Both the position numbers and the translations under genes were made by a program. 48,245 bases of DNA, taken from assembly GCA_003021655.1 (NCBI GenBank), contig PXRP01000028.1, forward strand, positions 23,635 through 71,879, read 5' to 3'. Each line of letters starts with the position of its first letter. The first letter of the stretch is position 1. The notes beneath the pieces are model-generated. The model was not told the DNA's origin. It saw only the letters and a list, made by a program, of their open reading frames with translations, and searched no databases. This document shows positions 25,469 to 34,341 of this stretch, piece after piece. Origin of the DNA: Halobacteriales archaeon QS_4_69_31. Its GTDB lineage: Archaea; Halobacteriota; Halobacteria; Halobacteriales; Haloarculaceae.

Positions 25469-25714
25469 TCAGTTGTCAAGGTATCGCTGCCGCAGTCGGC
25501 CCACGTACTGTGCATCCCAGCCGCTGGTTTCGACGTAGTCGGTGAGTGCAGCGTCGACGTATTCCACAGGAATGACATCGTTGGTCGTGAGCGTACAGAG
25601 GATGTGTGGTGAGATGACGACGGAGTAGCACTTCTCCGAGACGCCGGCCACGCAGGCGAGAAACGCGGTTCCGTGGTCCGGGAAGAAAAGCAGGACGTTC
25701 GGCTGGTCGGGCAT
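25469..25714 (-). CDS. Small hypothetical protein
   Basis: This 81-residue protein starts MPDQPNVLLFFPDHGTAFLAC; a TTG five codons upstream is the alternative start. It has three cysteines and a hydrophobic N-terminal half without a clear membrane helix. The C-terminus (VETSGWDAQYVGRLRQRYLDN) looks helical. Its codons use more A/T than its neighbours (for example GTT, CTT, ATC mixed), which may hint at later arrival. No family is recognised. Confidence 0.5.
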   Translation of the reverse strand: MPDQPNVLLFFPDHGTAFLACVAGVSEKCYSVVISPHILCTLTTNDVIPVEYVDAALTDYVETSGWDAQYVGRLRQRYLDN

Positions 25715-25792
25715 GCCGTCTGTCTGCAAACGGGCCGAAGTGAAGGTGTGAGAGAGCGCAGGTCGCGACCGTCACCACCCATCCGCTCGCAG

Positions 25793-26395
25793 CTACCACT
25801 CGTCGTCGACGAGGTCCCGCAGGCGGTCGAACGCCTCGCGCTCGCGCTCACCGCCGCAGGACTCGACGACCGACTCGAAGTAGGCCAGGCGCTCCCGGAG
25901 GCGTTCGGTGTCGTAGGCGTCGACGTCCAGCCTGGAGGCCGCCACCGTCGCCTCGACGACGGCGGCGTGTCCGCGGTTGGTCGTCGGCACCGTCTCGCGC
26001 TCGACGGCCGCCTCCTCGACGGCGAGTTCCCAGGTGACCACCGGCGTGTCGCCCTCCGCCGTCGCGTCGCGGCGCTCGACGGCGACGCGCGCCCAGGCGT
26101 CGGCGCTGGAAAGCACCGGCTCGGCCCGCTCCCAGACGCCCAGCGCGGCTTCGACGAAATCGACCGGGTCGCGGGTGAACTGGACGTAGCCGCCCCCGCG
26201 CTCCCGGAAGTTGCGCCGGGTGCGGGTCCGCCCGTACGTGCGGGCGGTCACCGGGTCGCCGGCATGGACGCCCAGCGCCGCGACGCTCCAGCGGTCGTTC
26301 GGTCCCAGGGTGGCGACGACCGACTCCGTGACCCCCCGGAGGGCGACCGGCCAGTCGGCGGTGCCGTGTGACCCGCCGGTGTCGTCGGCGGTCAT
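25793..26395 (-). CDS. DUF447 family protein
   Basis: This 200-residue protein matches DUF447. It starts ALRGVTESVVATLGPNDRWSVAALGVHAGDPVTARTYGRTRTRRNF, a flavin-reductase-like split-barrel layout with GRTRTRRNF near the usual flavin-phosphate region. The second half is helical. DUF447 proteins occur in archaea and, as I recall, in tetrahydromethanopterin gene clusters of methylotrophs; no activity is assigned. The ATG overlaps the stop of the CitG-like gene by 4 nt, so it is the last gene of the cofD operon. Confidence 0.82.
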   Translation of the reverse strand: MTADDTGGSHGTADWPVALRGVTESVVATLGPNDRWSVAALGVHAGDPVTARTYGRTRTRRNFRERGGGYVQFTRDPVDFVEAALGVWERAEPVLSSADAWARVAVERRDATAEGDTPVVTWELAVEEAAVERETVPTTNRGHAAVVEATVAASRLDVDAYDTERLRERLAYFESVVESCGGEREREAFDRLRDLVDDEW

Positions 26396-27252
26396 ACCGG
26401 CATCCCGCGCTCTAGCGCGACGAACAGGCCCGCGGCGACGACGTCGGCGGTCGTCCCCGGATTTATGTCGCGGTCGACGAGCGTCTCGGCCAGTTCCTCG
26501 GGGTCGAGGTCCCCGTCGCGGGCGGCGCGGGCGCGCTCGGTCACCCACTCTGCGGTTTCGCGGTCGTGCTGGATTGCGACGAACGTGTCGGGTTCCTCGG
26601 CCAGCAGGTCGAGGAAGACCGCGGCGGCGCGGTCGGTGACCGGTCCCTCGCGCTCGCGGAGCGACGCGGCCGCCACGAAGGTCCGCTCGAAGCCGCCGAC
26701 CCACTCGCGGGCGACGCCGTCGCGGTCGGCCGACCGCTCCATCACGTCCGCGAGCGCCAGGCCGCGCCGCTCTAGGACGGGGACGGCCTCGCTCCCCCGG
26801 CGGACGTCCAGCGGTTCCATCCCCTCGGGCGGGTCCGCGACCGCGACGTTGACGGCCTCGAACGCGCGGTAGAACGCGGCGGCGTCGGAGACGGTCGTCT
26901 CCGCGACGACCGCCGACGCGCCCGCCGGCGAGAGGGCGTCCCGACCGGCCGCGGCGACCAGCGGGGTCGTCAGCAGGACCGCGCCGAACTGCGTGTTACC
27001 GCCCCGCTGGGCGCTCATGCCCTCGATAGCCCGCCTGAAGGCCGCCCCGAGCGGGTCGCCGGCCGCCGCCCGGCGGAACCCCTCGCGCGCCCCGACGGCG
27101 CCCGCGAGGAACTGCTCGAACCGGAGGTCGTCGCACTCGCGGTGGCGGTCGACGTTGCCGGGCTTGGGCGTGCCCGCCACCTCCAGCAGGAGTGCGAGTT
27201 CGGCGTTCTCGGCGGTCGTCCGCCCGACTGCGCCGTCAGTCACGGGTCCCAC
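26392..27252 (-). CDS. CitG-like (triphosphoribosyl-dephospho-CoA synthase family) protein
   Basis: This is a 283- or 286-residue protein, depending on which GTG (27243 or 27252) is the start. The N-terminal LLEVAGTPKPGNVDRHRECDDLRFEQFLAGA motif and the RGGNTQFGAVLLTTPL motif are hallmarks of the CitG family. CitG enzymes make the prosthetic group precursor of citrate lyase or malonate decarboxylase from ATP and dephospho-CoA. No such lyase is near, so this member probably acts on another substrate, perhaps forming a ribosyl-cofactor bond. It is the third gene of the cofD operon, with a 4-nt overlap into DUF447. Confidence 0.85.
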   Translation of the reverse strand: MGPVTDGAVGRTTAENAELALLLEVAGTPKPGNVDRHRECDDLRFEQFLAGAVGAREGFRRAAAGDPLGAAFRRAIEGMSAQRGGNTQFGAVLLTTPLVAAAGRDALSPAGASAVVAETTVSDAAAFYRAFEAVNVAVADPPEGMEPLDVRRGSEAVPVLERRGLALADVMERSADRDGVAREWVGGFERTFVAAASLREREGPVTDRAAAVFLDLLAEEPDTFVAIQHDRETAEWVTERARAARDGDLDPEELAETLVDRDINPGTTADVVAAGLFVALERGMPV

Positions 27253-27281
27253 CCCCGGCGCCGGCGACGTGGTCGACAGGG

Positions 27282-28097
27282 TCAGTCACGCGCGCCACCT
27301 CCGACGCCGGCGACCTGCTCGGGGGATTCGTCGAACCACTCGGCGACGGCGTCGGCGACCCGCCGGAGGACGACGGGGTCGTCGCTGGGCCGGCCGACGC
27401 TGACCGCGTCAGCGCCGTAGTCGAGGTACTCCCGGACCGACGCGCGGTCGCGGACCTCGTTGTTGGCGACGACGGCGGCGTCGGTCGCGGCGGCGACCTC
27501 GCCGACGACCGGTTCGGAGTCCATCGCGTCGACGTGGATGGGGTCGGCACCCGCCGCCGCGACGCGCCGGGCGAGCGCGGGCAGGTCGACGCCGGGGACC
27601 CCGGCGCGGACCTTCACGCTCACCGTCGCGCCGGTCCCGGCCGCCGCCGCGACGTACGCCCGGAGGCGGTCGCCGTCCCGGAGCAGCGACTCGCCGGCCC
27701 CCGCGGCGCACATCTCCTCCTGGCGGCAGTGGGCGTTGACCTCCAGGACGGCTCCGTAGTCGCGGCAGACCCGTGCGGCCGCGCGAACCGGTTCCGGGCT
27801 CGCGGCCCGGACGTTGAACCCGGGTCTGAGGGGGGCGTCTGCCAGCGCCCCGAGTTGCGCGTCGACGAACGCCAGCGGGTCCGGGGGCAGGAACTCGACA
27901 CGGTCGCGGGCGACCAGTTCGCGTGCGGCCGCCCGCGTCGGTTCGTCGAGGGCGATACCGCCGAGAACGGCTGCGCCGACGTACGGCGCCGCCGCCCGCG
28001 CCCACGCGGCGTCCGAGCGGCCGCTCAGGCTCGCCGCGGCGACCCGCGGCCGGAAGGGCGGGTCGCCCGCGGGCCGGTCGGCCGGCGACCGCGTCAT
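27282..28097 (-). CDS. Dihydrouridine synthase-like TIM-barrel protein
   Basis: This 271-residue protein has a flavin-type TIM barrel related to tRNA-dihydrouridine synthase or dihydroorotate dehydrogenase: [19 protein letters not shown] holds the active-site Cys in the usual position (N-HCRQ), followed by [30 protein letters not shown] and DAVSVGRPS. It has no C-terminal RNA-binding domain. Homologues in methanogens and haloarchaea form a separate subgroup of unknown substrate. It is translationally coupled to cofD (4-nt overlap) and leads the CitG-like gene by about 30-40 nt. Flavin binding is predicted; the reaction is not. Confidence 0.82.
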   Translation of the reverse strand: MTRSPADRPAGDPPFRPRVAAASLSGRSDAAWARAAAPYVGAAVLGGIALDEPTRAAARELVARDRVEFLPPDPLAFVDAQLGALADAPLRPGFNVRAASPEPVRAAARVCRDYGAVLEVNAHCRQEEMCAAGAGESLLRDGDRLRAYVAAAAGTGATVSVKVRAGVPGVDLPALARRVAAAGADPIHVDAMDSEPVVGEVAAATDAAVVANNEVRDRASVREYLDYGADAVSVGRPSDDPVVLRRVADAVAEWFDESPEQVAGVGGGARD

Positions 28098-29086
28098 CGT
28101 ACCAGCTCCATAGCCTCGCTGACCGCGCGGGCGACCCGCTCGGCGTCGGCGGGGTCGTCCATCGCCGTATCGGTGCGGACGACCGGCCGGTCGAGGACGG
28201 TCCCGTCGGCCTCGTCGAGGACGAACGCGTCGGCGAAGGGGAAGGCCTCGGCGACGCCGGCGGTGCTCGGCTCGTAGCCGGCCGCGACCAGCAGGTCGTC
28301 GGCGGGGCCAGAGAAGACGCGGTCCTCGACGAACGGCGAGACGGCCACCACGGGAGTGTCCGCCAGCGCCGCCTCGACGCCGTCGAGTGCGAGCATCGGG
28401 CCGATGCTCGTCACGGGGTTGGAAGGCCCGACGACGACGGGCTCCGAGAGCGCCGCGAGTACCGCCTCGGTGGCTTCGGCGTCGTCGCTCCCGCGGAACT
28501 CCACGCGGTCGACCGCGGGTTCGCCGTCGTGGGCCACCCAGAACGCCTGGAAGTGCATCGGCCCGTCCGCGGTGTGGACGACCGTCGCCACCGGGTCGTC
28601 GCTCATCGGCAGCACCTCGACGGTGAGACCGAACGCCGCGGCCAGGCGCCGGGTCACCCCGGTCAGCGAGTACCCCTCGTCGAGCAGGCTCGTGCGCAAG
28701 ATGTGGACGGCCCGGTCGCGGTCACCGATGTGCATGAACTCGCCGACCCCGGAGAAGCGACGCCATCGCGCGAGTCGCCGGCCCTCGGTCTGTCGGTCCT
28801 CGGGCAGGTAGCGCGGCCCGACCTCCACCCCGAGCCGCTCGGCCAGCGTCCGCAACTGGGCGTGGGTCTCGGCGGTGTCGCCGTCGATCCCCCACCACGT
28901 CTCGCGGTCCAGCACCCCGCCGAGGAGAAAGAGCACGGTGTCGACATCCGGGCAGACGAGGTGCCCGCCGAGTTCGACGTCGTCGCCGGTGTTGCCGACG
29001 ACCGTCGTCTCGGCGGGGTCGAACACCGCGTCGGCCCCCGACAGGAGCTTCGGCGTCCCCGTCCCGCCGGACAGCACGGTTACCAT
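28094..29086 (-). CDS. cofD: 2-phospho-L-lactate transferase (CofD)
   Basis: This 330-residue protein is CofD. It begins [18 protein letters not shown] and has [13 protein letters not shown], both binding the nucleotide-activated substrate. It joins the lactyl-phosphate moiety to 7,8-didemethyl-8-hydroxy-5-deazariboflavin (Fo), giving coenzyme F420-0. The ATG at 29086 is chosen over an upstream in-frame start because it begins at the conserved strand and lies 28 nt after a TATA-like box. It heads the operon cofD-DUS-like-CitG-like-DUF447 with 4-nt overlaps. Confidence 0.94.
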   Translation of the reverse strand: MVTVLSGGTGTPKLLSGADAVFDPAETTVVGNTGDDVELGGHLVCPDVDTVLFLLGGVLDRETWWGIDGDTAETHAQLRTLAERLGVEVGPRYLPEDRQTEGRRLARWRRFSGVGEFMHIGDRDRAVHILRTSLLDEGYSLTGVTRRLAAAFGLTVEVLPMSDDPVATVVHTADGPMHFQAFWVAHDGEPAVDRVEFRGSDDAEATEAVLAALSEPVVVGPSNPVTSIGPMLALDGVEAALADTPVVAVSPFVEDRVFSGPADDLLVAAGYEPSTAGVAEAFPFADAFVLDEADGTVLDRPVVRTDTAMDDPADAERVARAVSEAMELVR

Positions 29087-29109
29087 ACCTCCGGGTAGGT
29101 GCGAGCCCG

Positions 29110-29118
29110 CCCTAAACA
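29110..29118 (-). promoter_or_regulatory. TATA-like box for the cofD operon
   Basis: TGTTTAGGG on the minus strand, about 28 nt before the ATG at 29086. Confidence 0.5.
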
Positions 29119-29202
29119 CTTGCGTCCGGCCGGCCCACGACCGGGTCGGCCCCCCACACTCACAATGCCGTGTATCATCCAGTTGTCAATACTGAGAATT
29201 GC

Positions 29203-29211
29203 ACCTTTAGA
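29203..29211 (+). promoter_or_regulatory. TATA-like box for the tyrosine phosphatase-like gene
   Basis: ACCTTTAGA about 42 nt before the ATG at 29249. The short AT-rich stretch 29170-29210 is the divergent control region shared with cofD. Confidence 0.4.
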
Positions 29212-29248
29212 CTGAAGGCCCCCGGCCGAGAGGGTCGAGGTAGCGTCG

Positions 29249-29803
29249 ATGCCGGATTTCCACGCACAGCGGTCAGGCGCGACTGCGCACAGGTTTGCCC
29301 CCGCCGCCCCGGACGAAGACACCGTTTACGGTGCCTGCTGTCCGGGCTGGCACAGCGCTGCCTCCCACGAGGACGCCCTCGCCGACTGGGTCGAGTTCAT
29401 GCGACACAACGATGTCGAGCGGGTCTGCTGTCTGCTTCCGGGCCGACAGCTCGCGGGTTCACAGAGCAACATCGCCAGATACCGGGCGGTCTTCGGCGAC
29501 GACGGCGTCTGCCACGCGCCGACGCCGGACCACCACCTGGTTGACGAGCCGTTACTGGCCGACCGGATACTGCCGTTTCTCGACGCCGCGGTCGCCGCCG
29601 ACGAGCGGGTCGTGGTCCACTGTCTCGCGGGACTGGGCCGCACCGGCCAGGTGCTGGCCGCGTGGCTCGCCCACGACCGCGACATGGGCCCCAACCGGGC
29701 GGTCGCCACCGTCGAGGAGATGGGGCGACACCCCCGAGACGCCGTCAACGCGGGCAACGCCACCGAGAACGACCTCCGGGCACTCGTGTCGACGTTCGAG
29801 TGA
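29249..29803 (+). CDS. Protein-tyrosine phosphatase-like (CX5R) protein
   Basis: This 184-residue protein has the full phosphatase signature HCLAGLGRTGQ, with nucleophile C125 and R131 (Cx5R). An aspartate for general acid is available in PTPDHHLVDE (residues 91-100). The fold and size match dual-specificity phosphatases. It is a soluble enzyme that could dephosphorylate proteins, nucleotides or lipids. It is divergent from cofD. The start begins DFHAQRSGATAHRFAP after a poor leader. Confidence 0.85.
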   Translation: MPDFHAQRSGATAHRFAPAAPDEDTVYGACCPGWHSAASHEDALADWVEFMRHNDVERVCCLLPGRQLAGSQSNIARYRAVFGDDGVCHAPTPDHHLVDEPLLADRILPFLDAAVAADERVVVHCLAGLGRTGQVLAAWLAHDRDMGPNRAVATVEEMGRHPRDAVNAGNATENDLRALVSTFE

Positions 29804-29878
29804 CCGGACGCCGCGGCGCCGGACCGCGGCCGTGCGAGCCATCCCGGGGGGACCGCCAGCCGCCGCTCCGTCCCGGGT

Positions 29879-29926
29879 CCGGGCTGTCCAGACCGTCCGG
29901 GCCCGGGCTGTCCGGACCGTCCGGGC
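29879..29926 (+). repeat. Two tandem 24-bp repeats before the HD gene
   Basis: 29879-29902 and 29903-29926 differ at one base. Each contains CCGGGCTGTCC and GACCGTCCGGGC. The second holds the palindrome GTCCGGAC. They lie about 15-60 bp upstream of the TATA-like AACCTTTTGA (29941-29950). Regulatory role possible but unproven. Confidence 0.55.
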
Positions 29927-29940
29927 CGGCAGGGATGCTG

Positions 29941-29950
29941 AACCTTTTGA
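29941..29950 (+). promoter_or_regulatory. TATA-like box for the HD/amidohydrolase operon
   Basis: AACCTTTTGA centred 29 nt before the ATG at 29975. Confidence 0.45.
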
Positions 29951-29974
29951 CCCGACCCGCCTAAGGGGCCGACG

Positions 29975-31198
29975 ATGACGACGATCAAAGACAGCGTCCA
30001 CGACCACATTTCGGTCGAGGGCGTTGCGGCGGCGCTGGTGGACACGCCCCCGGTCCAGCGGCTCCGCCGGGTCGCACAGCTCGGGACCGTCACCTACGTC
30101 TACCCGTCGGCAAACCACACGCGTTTCGAGCACTCGCTGGGCGTCTACCACCTCGCCGACCGGGCGCTGGACCACCTCCGTATCGAGGGCAAGCAGGCCG
30201 AGCGGGTCCGTGCCGCGGCCGTGCTCCACGACATCGGCCACGCCCCCTACAGCCACAACGTCGAGGAACTCGTCTACCGCTACACCGGGAAGTACCACGA
30301 CGACGTGGGCGACCTGCTCGACACGGGTCCCGTCGCGCGGACGCTCGCGGACCACGGCCTGAACCCCGACGCAGTCGCCGACCTGGTCGCCGGCGAGGGC
30401 CAGCTCGGCCAGCTCGTCTCGGGGGAACTGGACGTCGACCGGATGGACTACCTGGTCCGTGACGCCCACCACACGGGCGTCCCCTACGGCACGATCGACA
30501 CCGGGCGGCTCGTGCGTGCGCTGTCGTTCGTCGACGGCGACCTCGTGCTGGGCGAGGGGAACGTCCAGACCGCCGAGAGCCTGCTGCTGGCCCGTGCGCT
30601 GATGAACCCGACCGTCTACAGCCACCACGTCGCCCGCATCGCCAAGGCGATGCTCCGGCGGGCGACCGAGCGCCTCCTGGCCCACGACGGCGTCGACGCC
30701 GCCGAGTTGCGCCGGATGGACGACTACGACCTCCGGGTGGCGCTCCGGGAGTGTCCGGCCACCGCGGCCTACGCCCACCGGCTCGACCGCCGGGACCTCT
30801 ACAAGCGGGCGGTCTGGGCCGAGATGGCCGCCGTCCCCGACGAGGTCGTCGACGCCGACCACGAGCACCGCCGGGAACTGGAACGCGAGGTGGCCGACGC
30901 GGCCAACGTCGACCCCGACGCGGTCGTGCTGGACGTACCCGACCGGCCGTCGATGCCCGAGTCGACGAGCCGCGTCCTCGTCAACGGCGAGGTGCGCGAA
31001 CTCGGCGCGCAGTCGACGCTCGTGAGCGCGCTCCGGACCGCCCAGCGCGACCAGTGGCGCCTCGGCGTCTACGCGCCCGCCGAGTCCGCCGGGCGGGTCG
31101 GCGACGCCGCCGTCCGGACGCTCGGCCTCGACACCGACGACACCCGCGTCCGGGACGTCCGCCCGGGTATCCACGCGACACTCGACGAGTTCCAATGA
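29975..31198 (+). CDS. HD-domain phosphohydrolase
   Basis: This 407-residue protein begins TIKDSVHDHISVEGVAAALVDTPPVQRL, as in archaeal HD hydrolases of the dNTPase-like YdhJ/AF1432-related group. Metal ligands are visible: FEHS (H53), LHDIGHAPYSH (HD 85-86, H94) and the third-region D in ELDVDRMDYLVRDAHHTG. Such proteins hydrolyse dNTPs or other nucleotides; the exact substrate is unknown. The C-terminal 100 residues are a small alpha/beta extension. Its TGA overlaps the ATG of the amidohydrolase, so the two are coupled. Confidence 0.88.
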   Translation: MTTIKDSVHDHISVEGVAAALVDTPPVQRLRRVAQLGTVTYVYPSANHTRFEHSLGVYHLADRALDHLRIEGKQAERVRAAAVLHDIGHAPYSHNVEELVYRYTGKYHDDVGDLLDTGPVARTLADHGLNPDAVADLVAGEGQLGQLVSGELDVDRMDYLVRDAHHTGVPYGTIDTGRLVRALSFVDGDLVLGEGNVQTAESLLLARALMNPTVYSHHVARIAKAMLRRATERLLAHDGVDAAELRRMDDYDLRVALRECPATAAYAHRLDRRDLYKRAVWAEMAAVPDEVVDADHEHRRELEREVADAANVDPDAVVLDVPDRPSMPESTSRVLVNGEVRELGAQSTLVSALRTAQRDQWRLGVYAPAESAGRVGDAAVRTLGLDTDDTRVRDVRPGIHATLDEFQ

Positions 31199-32229
31199 CA
31201 GACACCACAGCTATCGACGGCACGGTCCTGCGCGGACGGGAGTTCGAGCCCGTCGAGGGACAGGTCGTCATCGAGGACGGCCGGATCGCCGCTATCGAGG
31301 AGCAACCGGCACACAGCGACCGGATCGTCGTCCCGGCGTTCGTCAACGCCCACACGCACATCGGCGACTCCATCGCCAAGGAGGCCGGCGAGGGGCTCTC
31401 GCTGTCGGAACTGGTCGCGCCCCCGGACGGGCTGAAACACCGCCTGCTCCGGGCGGCGAGTCGCGCCGAGAAGGTCGAGGCGATGCGGCGCTCGCTGTCG
31501 TTCATGGAGACCGCCGGGACGACCGCCTGCATCGAGTTCCGCGAGGGCGGCGTCGGCGGCGTCGCGGCCATCGAGGAGGCGGCCGCGGGCGCGGGCGTCG
31601 ACCCGGTTGTGCTCGGGCGCGAAACCGTCGAGGCGATGGAGGCCAGCGACGGCTTCGGCGCCAGCGGGGCCGACGACGGCGACTTCGCCTACGAGCGCAA
31701 CGCGACCGCCCGCGCCGGCAAACTGTTCGGCATCCACGCCGGCGAGGTCCACAGCGGCGACATCAACCCCGCGCTCGATCTCGACCCGGACTTTCTGGTC
31801 CACATGGTCCACGCCGAACAACTCCACCTGGAACGGGTCGCCGACAGCGAGATCCCGGTCGTCGTCTGCCCGCGGTCGAACCTCGTGACCGGCGTCGGCG
31901 TCCCGCCGGTCGCCGACCTCGTCGACCGGACCACCGTCGCGCTCGGGACCGACAACGTCTTTCTCAACAGCCCCTCGATGTTCCGCGAGATGGCCTACAC
32001 CGCCAAGCTCACCGACGTCAGCGCCCGCGATGTGCTCCGCATGGCTACGGTCAACGGGGCCGAGGTCGCCGGCCTGAACTGCGGCCGCATCGAGGAGGGC
32101 CGGGACGCCGACCTGCTCGTCCTCGACGGGGACTCCGACAACCTCGCCGGCGCCAGAAACGTCGTCCGCGCCGTCGTCCGCCGCGCCGGCGTCGGCGACG
32201 TCCAGGACGTGGTCCTGTCCGGTCGGTGA
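31195..32229 (+). CDS. Amidohydrolase family protein
   Basis: This 344-residue protein is a metal-dependent amidohydrolase of the cytosine deaminase/TRZ-ATZ type. Metal ligands are NAHTH (H53, H55), HAGEVHSG (H181), and GTDN (D253). The N- and C-terminal strands form the usual small beta-sandwich (GTVLRGREFEPVEGQVVIEDGRI). It may deaminate or hydrolyse a nucleobase-like or cyclic amide compound. Its start overlaps the HD gene stop (ATGA), suggesting a shared pathway in nucleotide breakdown, which is inference. Confidence 0.88.
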   Translation: MTDTTAIDGTVLRGREFEPVEGQVVIEDGRIAAIEEQPAHSDRIVVPAFVNAHTHIGDSIAKEAGEGLSLSELVAPPDGLKHRLLRAASRAEKVEAMRRSLSFMETAGTTACIEFREGGVGGVAAIEEAAAGAGVDPVVLGRETVEAMEASDGFGASGADDGDFAYERNATARAGKLFGIHAGEVHSGDINPALDLDPDFLVHMVHAEQLHLERVADSEIPVVVCPRSNLVTGVGVPPVADLVDRTTVALGTDNVFLNSPSMFREMAYTAKLTDVSARDVLRMATVNGAEVAGLNCGRIEEGRDADLLVLDGDSDNLAGARNVVRAVVRRAGVGDVQDVVLSGR

Positions 32230-32538
32230 GTTCCTGGCGGACCTCGCGTCCTGTCCGACCGGTCGGTGCGTCCAGGCGACCCAGAACCGGAACCGCGCCG
32301 GAAACGCCCCACGGCCTCCGGTTCCCCGGCCGGTGCCGGTCCGGGCGACCCGAACAACTATGTGTGGTCTCGTTGTAGTGGGGGACACTGGAACGGCGAC
32401 GTTCCCTGTTTGCCCCCGCCCGGCCCCGCCGGGTTGGATAGCCGTAGCCGGGGGAGTTGGTAAGGGTTATGTATCTCGCGCCAATAGAAGGCTGTAGTAT
32501 CTCGTGACAGCAACTTCTCAGACCGGCCAGACCCACAC
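32230..32538. other. Long intergenic region upstream of the RNA polymerase operon
   Basis: This 309-bp segment has no convincing gene. The first 200 bp are GC-rich and without notable structure. From about 32350 the composition shifts towards A/T. A possible TATA box GGGTTATGTA (32464-32473) would give an mRNA leader of about 40 nt before rpoH. This is probably the main promoter region of the rpoH-rps7 operon. Confidence 0.5.
32464..32473 (+). promoter_or_regulatory. Possible TATA box of the RNA polymerase operon
   Basis: GGGTTATGTA about 70 nt before the rpoH ATG; a leadered transcript is predicted. Weak. Confidence 0.35.
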
Positions 32539-32775
32539 ATGGTAGACGTCAACCGACACGACCTCGTTCCGGAGCACACCGTCCTCGACGGCGAGCAGAT
32601 CGAGGACGTGCTCGAGGAGTACAACATCAGAAAGACCGACCTGCCCAAGATCAAGCGCACGGACCCCGCGCTCCGCGACCTCGATGCGGACGTCGAGGCT
32701 GGCGACGTCGTGCAGGTCACGCGGGACTCGCGAACGGCCGACCAGGCAGTCGTGTACCGACTCGTCGTAGAATAA
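32539..32775 (+). CDS. rpoH: DNA-directed RNA polymerase subunit H (Rpb5)
   Basis: This 78-residue protein is archaeal RpoH, the C-terminal-only version of Rpb5. It has the [22 protein letters not shown] and [10 protein letters not shown] motifs. It sits at the lower jaw of RNA polymerase near downstream DNA. It opens the standard rpoH-B2-B1-A1-A2 gene order and is separated by 1 bp from rpoB2. Confidence 0.97.
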   Translation: MVDVNRHDLVPEHTVLDGEQIEDVLEEYNIRKTDLPKIKRTDPALRDLDADVEAGDVVQVTRDSRTADQAVVYRLVVE

Positions 32776-32776
32776 C

Positions 32777-34339
32777 ATGAATACACAGGACAGACGCGCC
32801 ATATCACGTGAGTATTTCTCGAGGGAACGACTCGCAGAACACCACTTCCGCTCGTTCAACGCCTTCCTCGACCGGGGGATGCAGGAGGTCGTCGACGAGA
32901 AGGCGACCATCGACACGGACATCGGCGACAAGGAGGGCGAAGAGCCCGTCTACGTCGAACTCGGCGACGTCCGGGTCGTCACGCCGCGGGTCCGGGAGGC
33001 CGACGGCTCCGAGGAGCTGCTCTACCCCCAGGAGGCCCGCCTGCGCAACATCACCTACGCCGCGCCCGTCTTCATGGAGATGGCGATCATCAAGGGCGGC
33101 GAGGAGGAGGAAGAACGGGTGGTCGACCAGACCGAGACCAAGATCGGCCGCATGCCGGTCATGGTCGGCTCCGAGAAGTGTAACATCGCGGGCTTTTCCA
33201 GCGCGGAACTCATCGACATCGGGGAGGACCCCGCCGACCCCGGCGGCTACTTCATCGTCAACGGCTCCGAGCGGGTGCTGATGACCAGCGAGGACCTGGC
33301 GCCCAACAAGATCCTCGCCGAGACCGACACCAAGTACGGCGACACCATCGAGGTGGCCAAGACCTTCTCCCAGCGCCGTGGCTACCGCGCGCTGGTGCTG
33401 GTCGAACGCCAGCGCGACGGCCTGCTGGAAGTGTCGTTCCCCTCGGTCTCGGGGAGCATCAACTTCGTGACGCTGGTGCGGGCGCTCGGGCTGGAATCCG
33501 ACGAGGAGATCGTCCACCGCGTCTCCGAGGACCCCGAGATCGTGAAGTTCATGCTGGAGAACCTGGAGGCCGCGGACGTCCAGACCACCGAGGAGGCCAT
33601 CGAGACGCTGGGCCAGCGGGTCGCCTCCGGCCAGGGGAAAAACTACCAGCTCAAACGCGCCAACTACGTCATCGACCGGTATCTCCTCCCGCACCTCCAC
33701 GAGGACGGCGTCGAAGAGGAGGACGTCCGGATCAACAAGGCCTACTACCTCTGCCGGATGGCCGAGGCGTGTTTCGAACTGGCGCTGGACCGGCGCGAAC
33801 CCGACGACAAGGACCACTACGCCAACAAGCGCCTGAAGGTCAGCGGCGACCTCATGAAGGACCTGTTCCGGACGGCGCTGAACAAGCTGGCCCGCGACGT
33901 GAAATACCAGCTCGAACGGGCCAACATGCGCAACCGCCAGCTCTCCGTTTCGACGGTCGTCCGGTCGGACGTGCTGACCGAGCGGCTGGAACACCCCATC
34001 GCGACGGGCAACTGGGTGGGCGGCCGGTCGGGCGTCTCCCAGCTGGTCGACCGCACCGACTACATGGGCGTGCTCTCGCACCTGCGGCGGCTGCGCTCGC
34101 CGCTCAGCCGCTCGCAACCGCACTTCGAGGCGCGTGACCTGCACGCGACACAGTGGGGGCGTATCTGCCCCTCCGAGACGCCCGAGGGCCCGAACTGCGG
34201 GCTCGTCAAGAACTTCGCCCAGGCGATGGAGCTGTCACAGAACGTCGAGGACGAACAGGCACTCAAACAGGAACTGGCGGCGATGGGCGTCCAGGGCATC
34301 CCCGGGATCGAATCCATCGAGCAGCCGGCAGACGACTAA
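32777..34339 (+). CDS. rpoB2: DNA-directed RNA polymerase subunit B''
   Basis: This 520-residue protein is the N-terminal half of the beta/Rpb2 subunit, split from B' as in haloarchaea and methanogens. It carries the protrusion, lobe and fork regions: [47 protein letters not shown] and the [20 protein letters not shown] motif near the active site. The split ends after the fork region with an acidic tail. It is followed 2 bp later by rpoB1. Confidence 0.97.
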   Translation: MNTQDRRAISREYFSRERLAEHHFRSFNAFLDRGMQEVVDEKATIDTDIGDKEGEEPVYVELGDVRVVTPRVREADGSEELLYPQEARLRNITYAAPVFMEMAIIKGGEEEEERVVDQTETKIGRMPVMVGSEKCNIAGFSSAELIDIGEDPADPGGYFIVNGSERVLMTSEDLAPNKILAETDTKYGDTIEVAKTFSQRRGYRALVLVERQRDGLLEVSFPSVSGSINFVTLVRALGLESDEEIVHRVSEDPEIVKFMLENLEAADVQTTEEAIETLGQRVASGQGKNYQLKRANYVIDRYLLPHLHEDGVEEEDVRINKAYYLCRMAEACFELALDRREPDDKDHYANKRLKVSGDLMKDLFRTALNKLARDVKYQLERANMRNRQLSVSTVVRSDVLTERLEHPIATGNWVGGRSGVSQLVDRTDYMGVLSHLRRLRSPLSRSQPHFEARDLHATQWGRICPSETPEGPNCGLVKNFAQAMELSQNVEDEQALKQELAAMGVQGIPGIESIEQPADD

Positions 34340-34341
34340 CA

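Noticed and set aside
29170..29210. Possible tRNA or structured RNA in the AT-rich gap between cofD and the phosphatase
   Set aside because: No cloverleaf or long stem found by eye; it is better explained as a divergent promoter region.
29804..29974. Repeats before the HD gene as a CRISPR array
   Set aside because: Only two directly adjoining copies with no spacers.
32266..32463. 65-codon frame in the gap before rpoH
   Set aside because: Pro/Gly/Ser-rich, no homology that I recognise, no suitable promoter or start.
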